Assembly: GCA_009760855.2 (NCBI GenBank)
Contig: WPIO01000003.1
Coordinates: forward strand, 14,370,001-14,434,000
Length of the DNA: 64,000 nt
Reading direction: 5' to 3'
Origin: Cristatella mucedo
Taxonomy: Eukaryota; Bryozoa; Phylactolaemata; Cristatellidae
How positions within the stretch are numbered: position 1 is the stretch's first letter; every line of letters begins with the position of its first letter. Below are positions 1-10,410 of this stretch, piece by piece. A model generated the notes under the pieces. That model was not told the DNA's origin, ran no database searches, and saw only the letters and a program-made list of their open reading frames with translations. A program made the translations under genes and the position numbers.

Positions 1-268
1 AATTTCATTCTGACAAGCTACGAACCTTGGCAATCTGATCAAATGCAGCAACCTGGTAAAACAGTTGTTTTTTGGACTCGAATGATATAATAACACAAAG
101 TTGACGCACACACCCTGGAATGTAGGTAAGTAAGGTGTGCAGTCTAATCTGTGCCAACTTGGTGTTTCCGGCAAGTCAACTTAATTTGAATAAACCCGGC
201 AACTGCTAAGCACATGATGGCCACACTGCTAAGAATAAACAAGGCAAGGGAGTACCCAAATTCAGGAC
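1..268. other. Unassigned AT-rich sequence
   Basis: I see no coding potential, repeat or RNA gene here. If the candidate NFI exon at 269-327 is real, this is the sequence 3' of it (UTR or a further intron). Confidence 0.4.
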
Positions 269-327
269 TCACAGATTAAACATGTCCCATGTCTGGGCAT
301 CTGAGGCAGCTACTGTCCGCCCAGATG
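269..327 (-). CDS. Candidate last (or penultimate) exon of the NFI gene
   Basis: The exon ending at 5598 leaves the reading frame at phase 1 (a G is carried over), so a further exon is required. On the minus strand an acceptor (..ggtgatag) at 328-329 is followed by a short frame that, with the carried G, reads ASGRTVAASDAQTWDMFNL and then TGA (269-271). The QTW motif near the end recalls the QTQSW close to the C-terminus of vertebrate NFI proteins. Against this, the polypyrimidine tract is weak, the intron would be about 5.3 kb, and a GTGAGT donor overlaps the stop (..AATCT then GTGAGT), so it could equally be an internal exon of 55-56 nt. This is inference from phase and a weak motif only. 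Confidence 0.25.
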
Positions 328-811
328 CTATCACCAGAGTACATCAATTTTAAGCAGCAAATTAAGGATGATACTTTCGTGTGAGAAACGACAGTAATAG
401 CTCTTGAGATTCTAATGATCATACTAAATCGTATTGATCTCTCGAAGAGAATAAATGCTCTTCCATATGACATGTTTTTCAAACAATTGAGTTGCTTGAT
501 TCAGGCAAAGTGGAAATACGAATGCATGTACGTTGGTGCCATGCCCAAGTGGTTCTGAATGGCATAGGCTGAAATTCCAACCACCGCTGTTCACTTTTTC
601 AGGTAGATAGCCAACTGTTCATACCTGAAACAGGCCGATCCGACAGTCAGCTTCATCGTATTTTTGCAGCTCCAATCAATGCACATTTTTTCATATTTCT
701 TTTACCAAGAATAACTTAGGACAACCGAATCAAGGGATAGGCCAGAACACATTCCAGCATCGTAGAAATGACAAGATTATCACACCTTAAATTACAATTA
801 AATAAAAAAAT
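328..811. other. Unassigned sequence, probably NFI intron
   Basis: No ORF with a recognisable domain, no clear repeat. If the NFI transcript continues past 5598 this lies in its last intron. Confidence 0.4.
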
Positions 812-983
812 ACTAGCTGGTTTAACAGCCTCTTTTTGTATAGCATCAGAAGAGCCTTAACAGGCTATCACCACCACTTCCTGCAGCAATAATGGATGGC
901 CCCCTGCAGAATTTCAACCCACGACCTCGAGACCGGGGTCGTGAAGAGCAACAGCCTGATCTAGTGTGCTATCACGGCTGGTA
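812..983 (-). mobile_element. SINE-A copy (tRNA-derived)
   Basis: Read on the minus strand it matches the consensus built from the other copies here: a tRNA-like head, box B-like GGGTTGAAATTCTG, a GGCxATCC...CCACTGC block, the GATAGCC...AGGCTCTTCTG hairpin block and the end GCTATACAAAAAGAGGCTGTTAAACCAGCTA. It is nearly full length and moderately diverged. Confidence 0.8.
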
Positions 984-1685
984 CCAAGGCTCAACTCTAT
1001 GACAGACAATTATATGGGGTATTATTTCCACTACATTAGGAATTTATATATCTTAAGTGTATCCCTGTTCGCATGATATGATGCATTTAATCGGTCACAA
1101 AGGGACTGCACACGAAGTAGATGTAAATAATTTCAAACCAATAAACTTCCTTTGTTCTTGTCTACTTTGAACATTTCCCACGTCTAATACCGCCACCAAA
1201 ACAATGAAGCTCGTCAGGCTCCCCCGAGCTGACTTACGGGACTCGTATTGGCAGCTGCATGAAATGCTATGCAAGGCCAGCCTATGCTTGGCCATGCTTA
1301 TGGCCTGGTTGATGCTTGTCTCCCGCTTGCCCAATACAGCCCATGATAAGAGTATCAACTACCACATGCCTGTCTGAACTTTGCATTAACATCCTATGCA
1401 CCAGCGAGCTGCTGAATCTTTCACAGCGAGCTAGCCTTTTTTGTTTTTACCAGAAAGCAGCTGTTAAAAATCTCCCAGGAGCAAACGAGAGCTGCTGTGA
1501 TGACCAAGAAAGCTACAATTACATCTGCTTTGCATGTGGCCATGCAAAGAAGGTCATTTTCTCAGGGCACGTATCATACAGCAAGCAGGCAGAACGATTA
1601 ATCGACACTCGACAGTTAAGCAGAGCAGGAGCACAGCTGTGTGCTAATGCACTATACGACAGTAGCAGGCACACCCCATCCTGCT
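984..1685. other. Unassigned sequence
   Basis: ORFs of up to 123 codons exist, but they have no recognisable domain, biased composition or splice context. I see nothing else. Confidence 0.4.
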
Positions 1686-2034
1686 AGACTGGCTCCAGCC
1701 TACGTAGCAGAACTACTCCAAAAACGCGGCTGGGTATTGTACCACCTGCTCTTCTGACTCAACTCGTTTAACTGAGCCTCGAACAACCTCAAACCTTTTG
1801 GAGACCGTGCCTTCAGCTCGTAATTTCCCACAATCTTGAACGACATCCCCATACTTGCTTATGCATGCTGATACTGAGCAGGTTACCAATAACCATATTA
1901 TGGATGTCGACACAGCATGTTACTACTAAGCACATGGTCATGCTTCTTTAACAGCATTTCTAAAAAAAGCCTAGAGCGAGATTAAGTACTCCGAGGGTGC
2001 CATGCAAACGTATTATTATTACTATTATTAGACA
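1686..2034 (+). mobile_element. LINE family A relic (3' end)
   Basis: Degenerate match to the C-terminal reverse-transcriptase region of the better copies at 4022 and 55475: 'ctggctccagcctac', 'ggagaccgtgccttcagctc', then the 3' stem 'cctagagcgagattaagtac' and an (ATT)n tail at about 2010-2030. Many indels mean no ORF survives. Confidence 0.75.
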
Positions 2035-2544
2035 GCGACCTAGGGTGACTTCAAGCACGGTGGTGTGGACCTTTACCAAAGACCATTATCTTTCCAGTGA
2101 CTTTTCATAATCTGTCCTTGGACGAGTCTTAAAAAACGACTTGCTTAGCATAATGTGTGATGTTGCAATTAGCTAATACCTACCAACAGGCCTTCTTCAT
2201 CGGGTCAGTATGATTGTGACGGCATCCTTCGCCCACTCTACCAAGCATTGCAAGTTTAATGTGCTGTTTAATGCTTGCCTTGGTAATGGCTAGCTCCGTG
2301 TGGCACAGTATGAAGTGCAAAATAGACTGCCCACTGATATTGAGGCTCCTGCCAATTCCGATAACACCGACTGCAGCCCGGCTATATCACTTGCACTAAG
2401 GTCCCTTAATCAGCCTAACGAAGTCAATACTTCCTTTATATGCATAAGACCACCTGGACTTGCAGTCGAATTCGATCGGCTAATGCTAAACATAATAGCT
2501 GCAGTGCCAATACTTCCAATCGGTCTCCCGGAGGCATTGCGCCG
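2035..2544. other. Unassigned sequence
   Basis: No recognisable gene or repeat. The overlapping ORFs of 60-98 codons run into the adjacent SINE and look like chance frames. Confidence 0.4.
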
Positions 2545-2702
2545 AGCTGGGTTGGTCCAGCGGACAAGGTGCTCGCCCCGACTAAGGTCTGGCTGAGGTC
2601 GTGGGCTCGAGCCCTGAGGCATATGTGAAGCGCCTAAATAGAGATTTAGTTCTCTTGGGGCGCTATACAAATAAATTATATAAATAAATATATATATATA
2701 TA
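2545..2702 (+). mobile_element. SINE-B copy
   Basis: The head 'ggttggtccagcgg..aaggt' followed by 'gggctcgagccctgagg' resembles tRNA box A and box B. The 3' tail is GAAGCGCCTAAATAGAGATT..GTTCTCTTGGGGCGCTATACAAATAAATTATAT, which is the tail of LINE family A with small changes. It ends in TA-rich sequence that borders the inverted repeat at 2704. Confidence 0.85.
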
Positions 2703-2703
2703 T

Positions 2704-2886
<183 letters not shown>

Positions 2887-3430
2887 CTCGAGGTCCACTC
2901 ACTAAAAACCAAGGGGCTACTTATGCACAGCTAAATTATCCAGGACGAGCTCGATTCATTTCTACTGACAGAACGGATGAGCCCCACGGTCTGGAGGCTG
3001 CTCACACCGGATTTGCATACCCTCAGACCACGCTGTCTCACAAGGTGAGTGGAGGAGTTGCTACCATTCATGAATCGCTTGACTATAAGACCTACAGATT
3101 TTTGCATGGGACATCGCTTGAATCAGTTGCTATCAGATCTCATTCTAGGTCTATCGGTGTTCACCATTTGTACCAAATTCTGACAAGTGACTCAGGCCCA
3201 TGGGATCGGCTATCACTTCTATGCGCCGATACTAATAAACTGAATGTTTGCCTGGCAGGCATTGAATCCTGGGATTTGGCCGATTTCTTTAAATAAAACG
3301 ACGTTAAAACCGAACTCTTCATATGAAACCTCATGCATGAAGCTGGACTAGGAAACTTTACACTTCTAGTAGATGAGTCTGTTGTGCGACCGTCACTATG
3401 TGCTTGCAATTTAGGGGTATATAATATAAT
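2887..3430. other. Unassigned sequence
   Basis: No recognisable protein, RNA or repeat on either strand. Confidence 0.4.
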
Positions 3431-3564
3431 ATTCATTTGTATAGCACCCTGGGAGAACATAATCTCTATTCAGACGCTTTGCATATGAAACTGGGCTCGA
3501 GCCCACGACCTCGACCAGGCCTTGGTCAGGGCGAGCACCTTAACCAGTGGGACAATCCAGCAGC
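3431..3564 (-). mobile_element. SINE-B copy
   Basis: On the minus strand: tRNA-like head (CTGGATTGTCCCACTGGTTAA), GGGCTCGAGCCC, and a 3' tail with AGAGATTATGTTCTCCCAGGG and TATACAAATGAAT. Essentially full length. Confidence 0.85.
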
Positions 3565-3970
3565 AATCTTCAATAACTGCTTACAGTAGGAAAGATTCCG
3601 TGATGAGACGGCTTAGACAGCTTGTAATCACTTCGACCCCTGTCTAAGATTAAGGGCTGTGTACCACGGTGCCTTGCTAAATATTTAAATAGTTACCTGA
3701 TTTTGTCTAGGAAGGACTACTCTAATTCGGTTTCGACTGTTATATAAAAAGTGCCATTAAGCCTCTGCAGCTGGTGATGAATACCAACTGCTAGGCTAGT
3801 CAACAAATCCCAGAGGTTCAGCTATGTGCCTCCTTTGCTATAAGAGCTGCAATGGCTCTTGGTTGATCAGCAGATATAGAGCAAAATTCTTACTCTGAGC
3901 CCGAAGGCCCACCATGGATGGCTTGGCTCCTTCATTACCTAGCTGAACTGCTTAACCTTTTTCAGCCTCC
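3565..3970 (+). other. Mostly unassigned; short LINE family B trace at about 3905-3960
   Basis: Most of the stretch shows nothing. At about 3912-3955 'gatggcttggctccttcattacctagctgaactgctt' resembles the GLAP.YL.ELL coding segment of LINE family B (compare the minus strand near 54395-54410), suggesting a decayed fragment just upstream of the LINE family A insertion. Confidence 0.4.
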
Positions 3971-4021
3971 TTGTTCCCTCAGGTCACCTATGAACAACAA
4001 ATTTGCTGCTTCATTCCTACA

Positions 4022-4862
4022 GGTGTCATATTCCAAAGCGACCTCTCGTTAGACGACCGTATCAGCTCCACAGTCCAATCTGCCTATTTTCAGCTTCATA
4101 ACATTGCTAAAATTCGGGCTTGTTTAGATAAGGATACCACGTCCAAGTTGGTCCATGCATTCGTGACATCCCGTCTCGACTTCTGCAACTCACTGCTTAC
4201 TGGCCCACCAGCGTGTGTGATCAGGCGATTGCAGCTGGTGCAAAACTCTGCAGCTAGGCTTGTCTGTCGTGAACATCGCAGTTGCCACATCACATCACTT
4301 CTTGCCGACCTGCACTGGCTACCAGTCAAGCAAAGGATTGACTTCAAAGTTTTGTCGCTCACTTTTAGGTCCCTTCATTCTATGGCTCCAGCCTATCTCT
4401 CAGATATACTACCCCATCAGGCCAAGCATAGTACCACCCGCTTTCCGGAATCCAACAGTCTACAAATACCTATCTTAAATCCTTTGGAGACCGTGCATTT
4501 AGTTCGTATGCTCCCAAAGCCTGGAACTCCCTCCCGACCTGCGTCAGAACATCCCCTGACCACATTTAAAAAGAATTTAAAAACCTATTTGGGACAGCAT
4601 TTAGTGGGTCCCTGTGATTCGTCCTTCATGTGCTTATTCGTGCTGACACTGTGCATGCTGCCACTAACCACATTTGCATACTGACCCTGTGCATGTCACC
4701 CCTAACCATATTATTCATTTCGTTTGTTTTTCAAGCATCATTTTACTTACCATTCAATTGCATTTCACTTTACAGCGAATGTAAAGCGCCTAGAAAGAGA
4801 TTAAGTTCTCTGGGGGCCCTTTATCAAGTACATTATTATTAATAATATTATTATTATTATTA
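4022..4862 (+). mobile_element. LINE family A, 5'-truncated copy (CR1/L2-like)
   Basis: Encodes the C-terminal part of a non-LTR reverse transcriptase. Seen in order: SLDDRISSTV, KIRACLDKDTTSKLVHAF, SRLDFCNSLLTG, RRLQLVQNSAARLVCR, HITSLLADLHWLPVKQRI and APAYLSDILPHQAKH. The frame then shifts at about 4475 before the segments matching DRAFSSYAPKAWNSLP and the FKKNLKT end. The 3' UTR carries the stem AAGCGCCTAGAAAGAGATTA / GGGGGCCCTTT and an (ATT)n tail at about 4833-4862. No upstream RT palm or endonuclease is present. The copy is very similar to the one at 6049, so this subfamily was recently active. A dead fragment inside or just downstream of the NFI 3' region. Confidence 0.92.
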
Positions 4863-4868
4863 CACCAT

Positions 4869-5120
4869 TGGCAATAGACACTTTTGCTCTGCAGGTCCTA
4901 GAATGTGGAACTCACCTCCACAATCCTTTGGGGCAACGACATCTACTCTCCTGATGCCAACTGTGGCACATCATTTTCAGCCACCCTGAGCTGCTATTTC
5001 CACGCTACTCAGTTCCTTGACAGCCGCCCTGACTCAGCCATGCCTCTCACTTGCTGTTTGTTGAGTGACACGAAGTCTGTTGGCTACCATATATGTGCAC
5101 CGATAGCTGCCTAGCCTTTG
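4869..5120 (+). mobile_element. LINE family B fragment
   Basis: Near the start it codes for SAGPRMWNSPPQSFG, the usual C-terminal motif of a non-LTR reverse transcriptase. The whole stretch aligns by eye with the reverse complement of 54080-54330: both have a GTTGCC-ACAGACTTC-type block, the block around TGACTCAGCCATGC, and the segment ending with the gap before 'tctgcaggtcctag'. It starts just past the (ATT)n tail of the family A copy. Confidence 0.7.
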
Positions 5121-5199
5121 GTTGTGCTGCTAACAACTCCCCTTCGTAATAACCTCTTAGTCCTCGTGGCATTGCGAAGTTACAGGCCGAGACAAATTA

Positions 5200-5217
5200 C
5201 AATATATATACATATAC

Positions 5218-5260
<43 letters not shown>

Positions 5261-5267
5261 GTATATA
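5200..5267. repeat. (TA)n microsatellite
   Basis: About 65 bp of nearly pure TA dinucleotides. It is the A/T-rich tail of the adjacent minus-strand SINE-B. Confidence 0.95.
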
Positions 5268-5402
5268 AATCATTTGTATAGCACCCCAAGAGAACTTAAT
5301 CTCTATTCAGGCACTTCACATATGCCTTGGGCTCGAGCCCACGACCTTAGGCAGACCTTGGTCGGGGCGAGCACCTTAACCGCTGGACCAAACCAGCATC
5401 AC
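5268..5402 (-). mobile_element. SINE-B copy
   Basis: Full-length minus-strand copy: head GATGCTGGTTTGGTCCAGCG, GGTGCTCGCCCCGACCAAGG, GGGCTCGAGCCCAAGGCATA, then the LINE-like tail GTGCCTGAATAGAGATTAAG/TTCTCTTGGGGTGCTATACA. Its tail runs into the (TA)n tract at 5200-5267. It is one of the least diverged copies in the window. Confidence 0.92.
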
Positions 5403-5597
5403 CCATACAGTGCAAGGCCCTCGAGATCTTCACGAGTTAACCCATGTTCCGCTACTCCTGCTCTGCCTCCCTGATCTGCCTCCCCCTCTCTATTCTGCCT
5501 CCTGCCTCCTACTCTCCCTCTTACCTCCCTATTCTCCCTCCCGTTAAGACCCTGTGATACAAACAACGAAACTGAATGAGGCATCCAAAGCCGATAC

Positions 5598-5841
5598 CTT
5601 CGCTAATGTCGTCACCCGCATTACTGTTGGCCGCTAAGGCTGCCATCATCGTGTTGTACTCGATCTCGCCCTCCAGTGGCATCAGCGACTGGGCCCCGGC
5701 AGCCACTGCTGCTGCCCAGCCTCTCGGTATTGGGGTAGATCTAGGAGTCGTCCTCGGGGTTGCCATCGGTGACGTGAGCAAACTGAAGGTGGTAGGCGAA
5801 ATGACTCCGCTGAATGGGCTGATGCTGGGGTAAGTGAAGAG
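5598..5841 (-). CDS. NFI: NFI exon, Ser/Thr-Pro-rich C-terminal region
   Basis: Minus-strand exon bounded by the acceptor ..ctttgtttgcag and the donor GCGAAG/GTATCG. It enters at phase 0, matching the phase-0 exit of the exon at 11213, and leaves at phase 1. It reads LFTYPSISPFSGVISPTTFS, then TSPMATPRTTPRSTPIPR, then an Ala-rich stretch and EIEYNTMMAALAANSN. The stacked S/T-P dipeptides are typical of NFI transactivation domains and are possible proline-directed kinase or CTD-like sites. I cannot match this exon to a vertebrate NFI exon from memory; it is assigned by phase, splice sites, strand and composition. The plus-strand ORF over the same bases is a shadow. Confidence 0.75.
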
Positions 5842-5942
5842 CTGCAAACAAAGAGCAACAAGAAAATTGAAAAATCACAAGCACATGAACGTCATAGCAC
5901 GGCAGAGGGCTATACATCGACAATGGTAACAACAATAACTGG

Positions 5943-5998
5943 TTGTTTGTATAGCACCAAAGAGAACTAAATGTCTACCCAGATGCTTTAAAATTCGA
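5943..5998 (-). mobile_element. SINE-B 3' tail fragment
   Basis: Only the tail is present: TTTAGTTCTCTTTGGTGCTA, TACAAACAACC and the start of the hairpin. The TATACAAA end fits SINE-B better than the LINE. Confidence 0.5.
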
Positions 5999-6048
5999 TG
6001 CAAGTGAATCAATAACACAGGTTAATGTCATAGACGGTGTATGCTCCA

Positions 6049-6838
6049 CTGCAAATCTGCCTATTTTCAGCTTCATAACATTGCTAAAATTCGGGCTTGT
6101 TTAGATAAGGATACCACGTCAAAGTTGGTCCATGCATTCATGACATCCCGTCTCGACTTCTGCAACTCACTGCTTACTGGCCCACCAGCATGTGTGATCA
6201 GGCGATTGCAGCTGGTGCAAAACTCTGCAGCTAGGCTTGTCTGTCGTGAACATCGCAGTTGCCACATCACATCACTTCTTGCCGACCTGCACTGGCTACC
6301 AGTCAAGCAACGGATTGACTTCAAGGTTTTGTCGCTCATTTTTAGGTCACGTCATTTTTTGGCTCCAGCCTATCTCTCAGATCTACTCCCCCATCAGGCC
6401 AAGCATCGTACCACCCGCTTTTCGGAATCCAACAGTCTACAAATACCCAAAACAAACCTCAAATCCTTTGGAGACCGTGCATTTAGTTCGTATGCTCCCA
6501 AAGCCTGGAACTCTCTCCCGACTAGCGTCAGAACATCCCCTGACCTGACCACATTTAAAAAGAATTTAAAAACACCTATTTAGGACAGCATTTAGTGGGT
6601 CCCTGTGATTCGTCATTCATGTGCTTATGCGTGCTGACACTGCATGCTGCCACTAACCAGATTTGCATGCTGACCCTGTGCATGTCACCCCTAACCATGT
6701 TACTCATTTTGTTTGTTTATCAAGCATGATATTACTCACAATTCAATAGCATTTCAATTTGCAGCAAATGTAAAGCACCTAGAAAGAGATTAAGTTATCT
6801 GGGGGCGCTTTATCAAGTACATTATTATTATTATTGTT
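6049..6838 (+). mobile_element. LINE family A, 5'-truncated copy
   Basis: Starts inside the coding region (SAYFQLHNIAKIRACLDKDT) and keeps an open frame through SRLDFCNSLLTG, HWLPVKQRIDFKVL, LAPAYLSDLLPHQAKH, SFGDRAFSSYAPKAWNSLPT and TTFKKNLKT, stopping at about 6583. The 3' UTR then runs to the stem AAGCACCTAGAAAGAGATTA/GGGGGCGCTTT and (ATT)n. The copy at 4022 differs by only a few bases over most of the shared part. There is no RT catalytic core, so it is not autonomous. Confidence 0.92.
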
Positions 6839-7508
6839 ATGCTTAAACAAGCATGTAAAAATACTAAGTAGCATGCTTAGGCCAGCCAGCATGCAAAAGC
6901 ACAAAAGACGACACGAAATGCCACCGGATAGTCAAACCCTTAATTACTAAGTGGCATGCACTAAATCATGCACAGGTAAGCAGGCAAAGCACACAGGAAC
7001 AAATAAAAATAGTTCACAGAGAGAAGGAAAAGCTGAGCAGAACAGATGCGTCTTTAGCCGAGACTTAAATGATGTGTCTTTACGCAAGGCTTAAATGATG
7101 CAGTAATTGCAGGCAGTGACTGAAGCCGCAAGCAAGTTTAACACTTTCGGTGCATACGAACTGAAGGTCCAATCAACAAAATATTCAATTTAATGCAATA
7201 AAAGAGAACCAATCAAGTGATGTGAGACCTACACAAAAGTGATAGTAGTGGACAGGCAGCTACTAAGGGCATATCTCTCTGTTCAGAGTACCAAAGGCAA
7301 TGACAGCCCGATGGCAAAACATAGTGCAGGCATAGGCAAGTCACAAGTCAAGTGTCGAAGATGACGAGGATCAGGTGCACGAGTTCACAAAATACACTGT
7401 CTATGGTGAGGTCGTAATTGGTGTTCAGCAAATATTGAGCTAACGAATGTGTCTTCAGCAGGTTGACATGCTTCAGAGTGAGACAAAGAGCAAGCTTCGG
7501 TTTCATGT

Positions 7509-7546
7509 AGAAGAGGATATATTATACATATAATATATCCTCTTCT
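7509..7546. repeat. Perfect 18-bp-arm palindrome
   Basis: agaagaggatatattata, a two-base centre (ca), then the exact reverse complement. A second AT-only palindrome lies at about 7567-7606 (gaattatat...atataattc). Together they form a cruciform-prone block beside a SINE-B. Confidence 0.95.
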
Positions 7547-7572
7547 ATAATATTAATATTATACATATGAAT

Positions 7573-7601
<29 letters not shown>

Positions 7602-7604
<3 letters not shown>

Positions 7605-7722
7605 ATTCATTTATAACAGCACCCTATGAGAACTTAATCTCTGTCAAGGTGCTTCGAATATGCTGCAAGGCGCGAGCCCACGACCATGGTCGTTAAAGGC
7701 TGGTGCCTGAACCCCCCCATAG
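7602..7722 (-). mobile_element. SINE-B copy, degraded
   Basis: Minus strand: GGGCTCGCGCC-type box B region, a tail with CACCTTGACAGAGATTAAGT/TCTCATAGGGTGCTGTTATA. The head is partly lost. The TA-rich tail borders the palindromes at 7509-7606. Confidence 0.75.
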
Positions 7723-7787
7723 CATCAGCTTGTAGCATATGGTATATACCATAACGCTGTTGCACGAACAGATAATAACAATAATAA

Positions 7788-7950
7788 TAGCTTTCTGATT
7801 CCACAGCCTTGTTTGTATAGCAGCAGAAGAGCCTTAAAGGCTATCGTCACCGCTTGAAGTGGGCAATAAAGGATCGCTCACTGCAGGGATTGAACCCACA
7901 ATCTGGGTCGTGAGAGAAAGCACCTTACCCCTAGGCTAAGACCCAGAAGC
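7788..7950 (-). mobile_element. SINE-A copy
   Basis: Minus strand, with box B-like GGGTTCAATCCCTGCAGTGA, the CCCACTTCAAGCGGTGACGA block, AGCCTTTAAGGCTCTTCTGC, and the end GCTATACAAACAAGGCTGTG. Head region changed but length near complete. Confidence 0.8.
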
Positions 7951-8926
7951 CAATACTAACCAAAAACTATTACCACACAGAGGTATGTAAATATTCATGG
8001 GAGCTGGAACATAGCAACCGGATGCCACGGACAGGGATCATCGATACTTTTCACACGATTGCCTCAGCAGAGCCAGGCCACCAGTTTAGCTGCATTATGC
8101 TCACAACATATGTTGCCATGCAACAGAAAGCAATTTTAGTATCTCCAGGCATGTGGCCTGACCAGCAGTAAACTACCATAGTTTTCACAGAAGTCTATAT
8201 TTCACTCACTCATTCTTCTGCATGACAAGCAACAACTTCTGAGTATCAAACACGAACACGACTACTGTTCACTCTGACGTTACTCCTTAGCAGTACCAAC
8301 AACTTTGCGACTGTACTGTACTCCACGTGTCTTTTAAGGTAATTCTACTAATAACTACAATTCTACTCTAATAACTACACGGATGCTTAGCAGCCTACGA
8401 AGCATGTTAGCACGACTACTGCTTTGCTGTGAGCTGCCACTAATTATTTCACTAGCACCTTGCTGAGAGGCCGGATATCGGCTTCGAAACACATCCGGTG
8501 GATAAACCGGAAGGCAGAGGCACCGAGCTCCCAGCATACCTTGTATAGCTTGCCGTGACAACGTTAGCAATTGGAGGGCACCTTTCTTGAATTAAGTGGC
8601 AACTAACATAATAGATAGATATGAAAAAATCTAATGTCATCCTGATATTGGAAAGCCTCATTCTCGAAATGAGCATAGTCAGCACTTCCCGTGAAGCCTC
8701 TGCTGTTAATTGGAAAACCTACTCCAAAAAGACCTTTTGCTGGATGACCACATCGGCTGGCTCAGCATTCACGTATGCCATTTTTTGGATTAAAATTGCA
8801 ATGTTTCGGTCATACTAAGACAATAGTACCACATCCAAATTAGCCGTAGTCTTAGTCATTTGCATTTGCAAGTTCCGGCAAGACATCCACAACGTTCTCC
8901 TTTTAAGGTCATCCTACAAGAACAAC

Positions 8927-9062
8927 GAGTTGGTTTGGTCCAGCAGTTAAGGTGCTCGTCCTGACCAAGGTCTGGGTGAGGTCGCGGGCTCGAGCCCCGA
9001 GGCACATGTGAAGCGCCAGAATAGAGATTGCTCTCTTGGGGCTCTATACAAATGAATTATAT
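8927..9062 (+). mobile_element. SINE-B copy
   Basis: Clean plus-strand copy: GAGTTGGTTTGGTCCAGCAG, TAAGGTGCTCGTCCTGACCA, GGGCTCGAGCCCCGAGGCAC, and the LINE-like tail GAAGCGCCAGAATAGAGATT/CTCTTGGGGCTCTATACAAA. Confidence 0.9.
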
Positions 9063-9089
9063 TTTTTAACATACCATTTAATATACCAT

Positions 9090-9700
9090 TGGTGCACAAC
9101 TCGACAGCTGGGCTTGTCTGTCATGAGCTGAAACTACCATGTTACACCATTCAGACGCTCACTAGTCTACAATCAAACCACATATCGACTTCACGGTCCC
9201 GTTAGATTTCTCCATTCTCTTGCTCGAACTTACTAATCTGAACAAGTCACTCCCCAAGTTCACCTTGCATACCCGCTCCTCAGACTTGTCGTTTAGCGGT
9301 GCAACTTTCCAACCTCAAATCTTTTGGGGTGCTATTAGTTCCTATGTACCTAAAGTCTCTGCTGACTGACATTGACTAGCTGCCTGATTTGACGACATTA
9401 AAAAAGAACTTGAAAATCTGCCATATATTCAACATATGCTTTGTCCATATCAATGGTGTGTTTTAAGTGTCTATGCATGTTATGACATTGACTAGCTGCC
9501 TGATTTGACGACATTAAAAAAGAACTTGAAAATCTGCCATATACTCAACATATGCTTTGTCCATATCAATGGTGTGTTTTAAGTGTCTATGCATGTTACA
9601 ACTGTACATGGCATTATCACTAATCAGTTGATATGCCTCCTTTGCAGCTTATGCTAAGTGCCTAGAAAGAGATTCAGCTTGCTTGCTCAGGGGGCAAGAA
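9090..9700 (+). mobile_element. Old LINE family A relic containing a 115-bp tandem duplication
   Basis: Traces of the family A coding region: 'agctgggcttgtctgtcatg', 'caaatcttttggggtgctatta' (GDRAFSS region), 'acattaaaaaagaacttgaaaa' (KKNLK end). It ends with the stem 'cctagaaagagattcag' at about 9660. Within it, 9368-9482 is repeated at 9483-9597 with about one difference, a local tandem duplication younger than the relic. Confidence 0.7.
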
Positions 9701-9710
9701 AGATGGCTTA

Positions 9711-9836
9711 CTAAGGTTTGGTCCAGAGGTGAGATACTCGTCTTCAACGACCGAGGATGTGGGCTCGAGCTTTTCAGCATATGTAAGGCTGGACAGATCA
9801 AGTTTTTCTAGGGTGCTATATAAATGAATCACTATT
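9711..9836 (+). mobile_element. SINE-B copy, diverged
   Basis: 'aaggtttggtccagaggtga' head, 'gtgggctcgagcttttcagc' box B region, and the end 'agggtgctatataaatgaat'. The hairpin block is decayed. Confidence 0.75.
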
Positions 9837-10410
9837 GTTTTATTTTTTAGGACATTTTGTTTGATGTGTCACACTTCTTGGAGCTCATTCCATAGTGACT
9901 TTATGACGGTTTCTCCAACGTCAGGCCGTAGGTTGCAGTGTTTATCCTACCCTTGTGTGACCTTCACCATTGATGCTATGTAAATTATTATAGTGATATA
10001 GACAAGCCCTCGTACGTTTGATGTGCTTTAAATGACTTGATTGTCTTTTCCTTTGTCCAAGTCTAATGCCACCGAAGCCAACACCAGTTTGAATTTCTTT
10101 GCATGTTCCTTTACTCAAACTCGTTAGTACGGTGGATTATGGTTAAGTGAACCATTGCCTAATAAAGGCAGATATTAATTTGGAACAAATCTTAATGAAC
10201 AGATGACATAAGCCCCTTTACATTTTCGCACACTCCTAGCAAGTGCTTAATCGGTCCAAAGTGTTGCTTGCTACTCCATGCATCCTAATTTTAAGCAGAC
10301 CCCACTGCATTACTTCTCTTGTTAACATCTCAAGCTCGTTTACCAGTTGACAACTTCAAATAGCTAATAATCACGGAATCAGTAATGGGCAACGCATCAA
10401 CTATAATAAT

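Noticed and set aside
5576-5833. 85-codon plus-strand ORF
   Set aside because: Shadow of the minus-strand NFI exon at 5598-5841.
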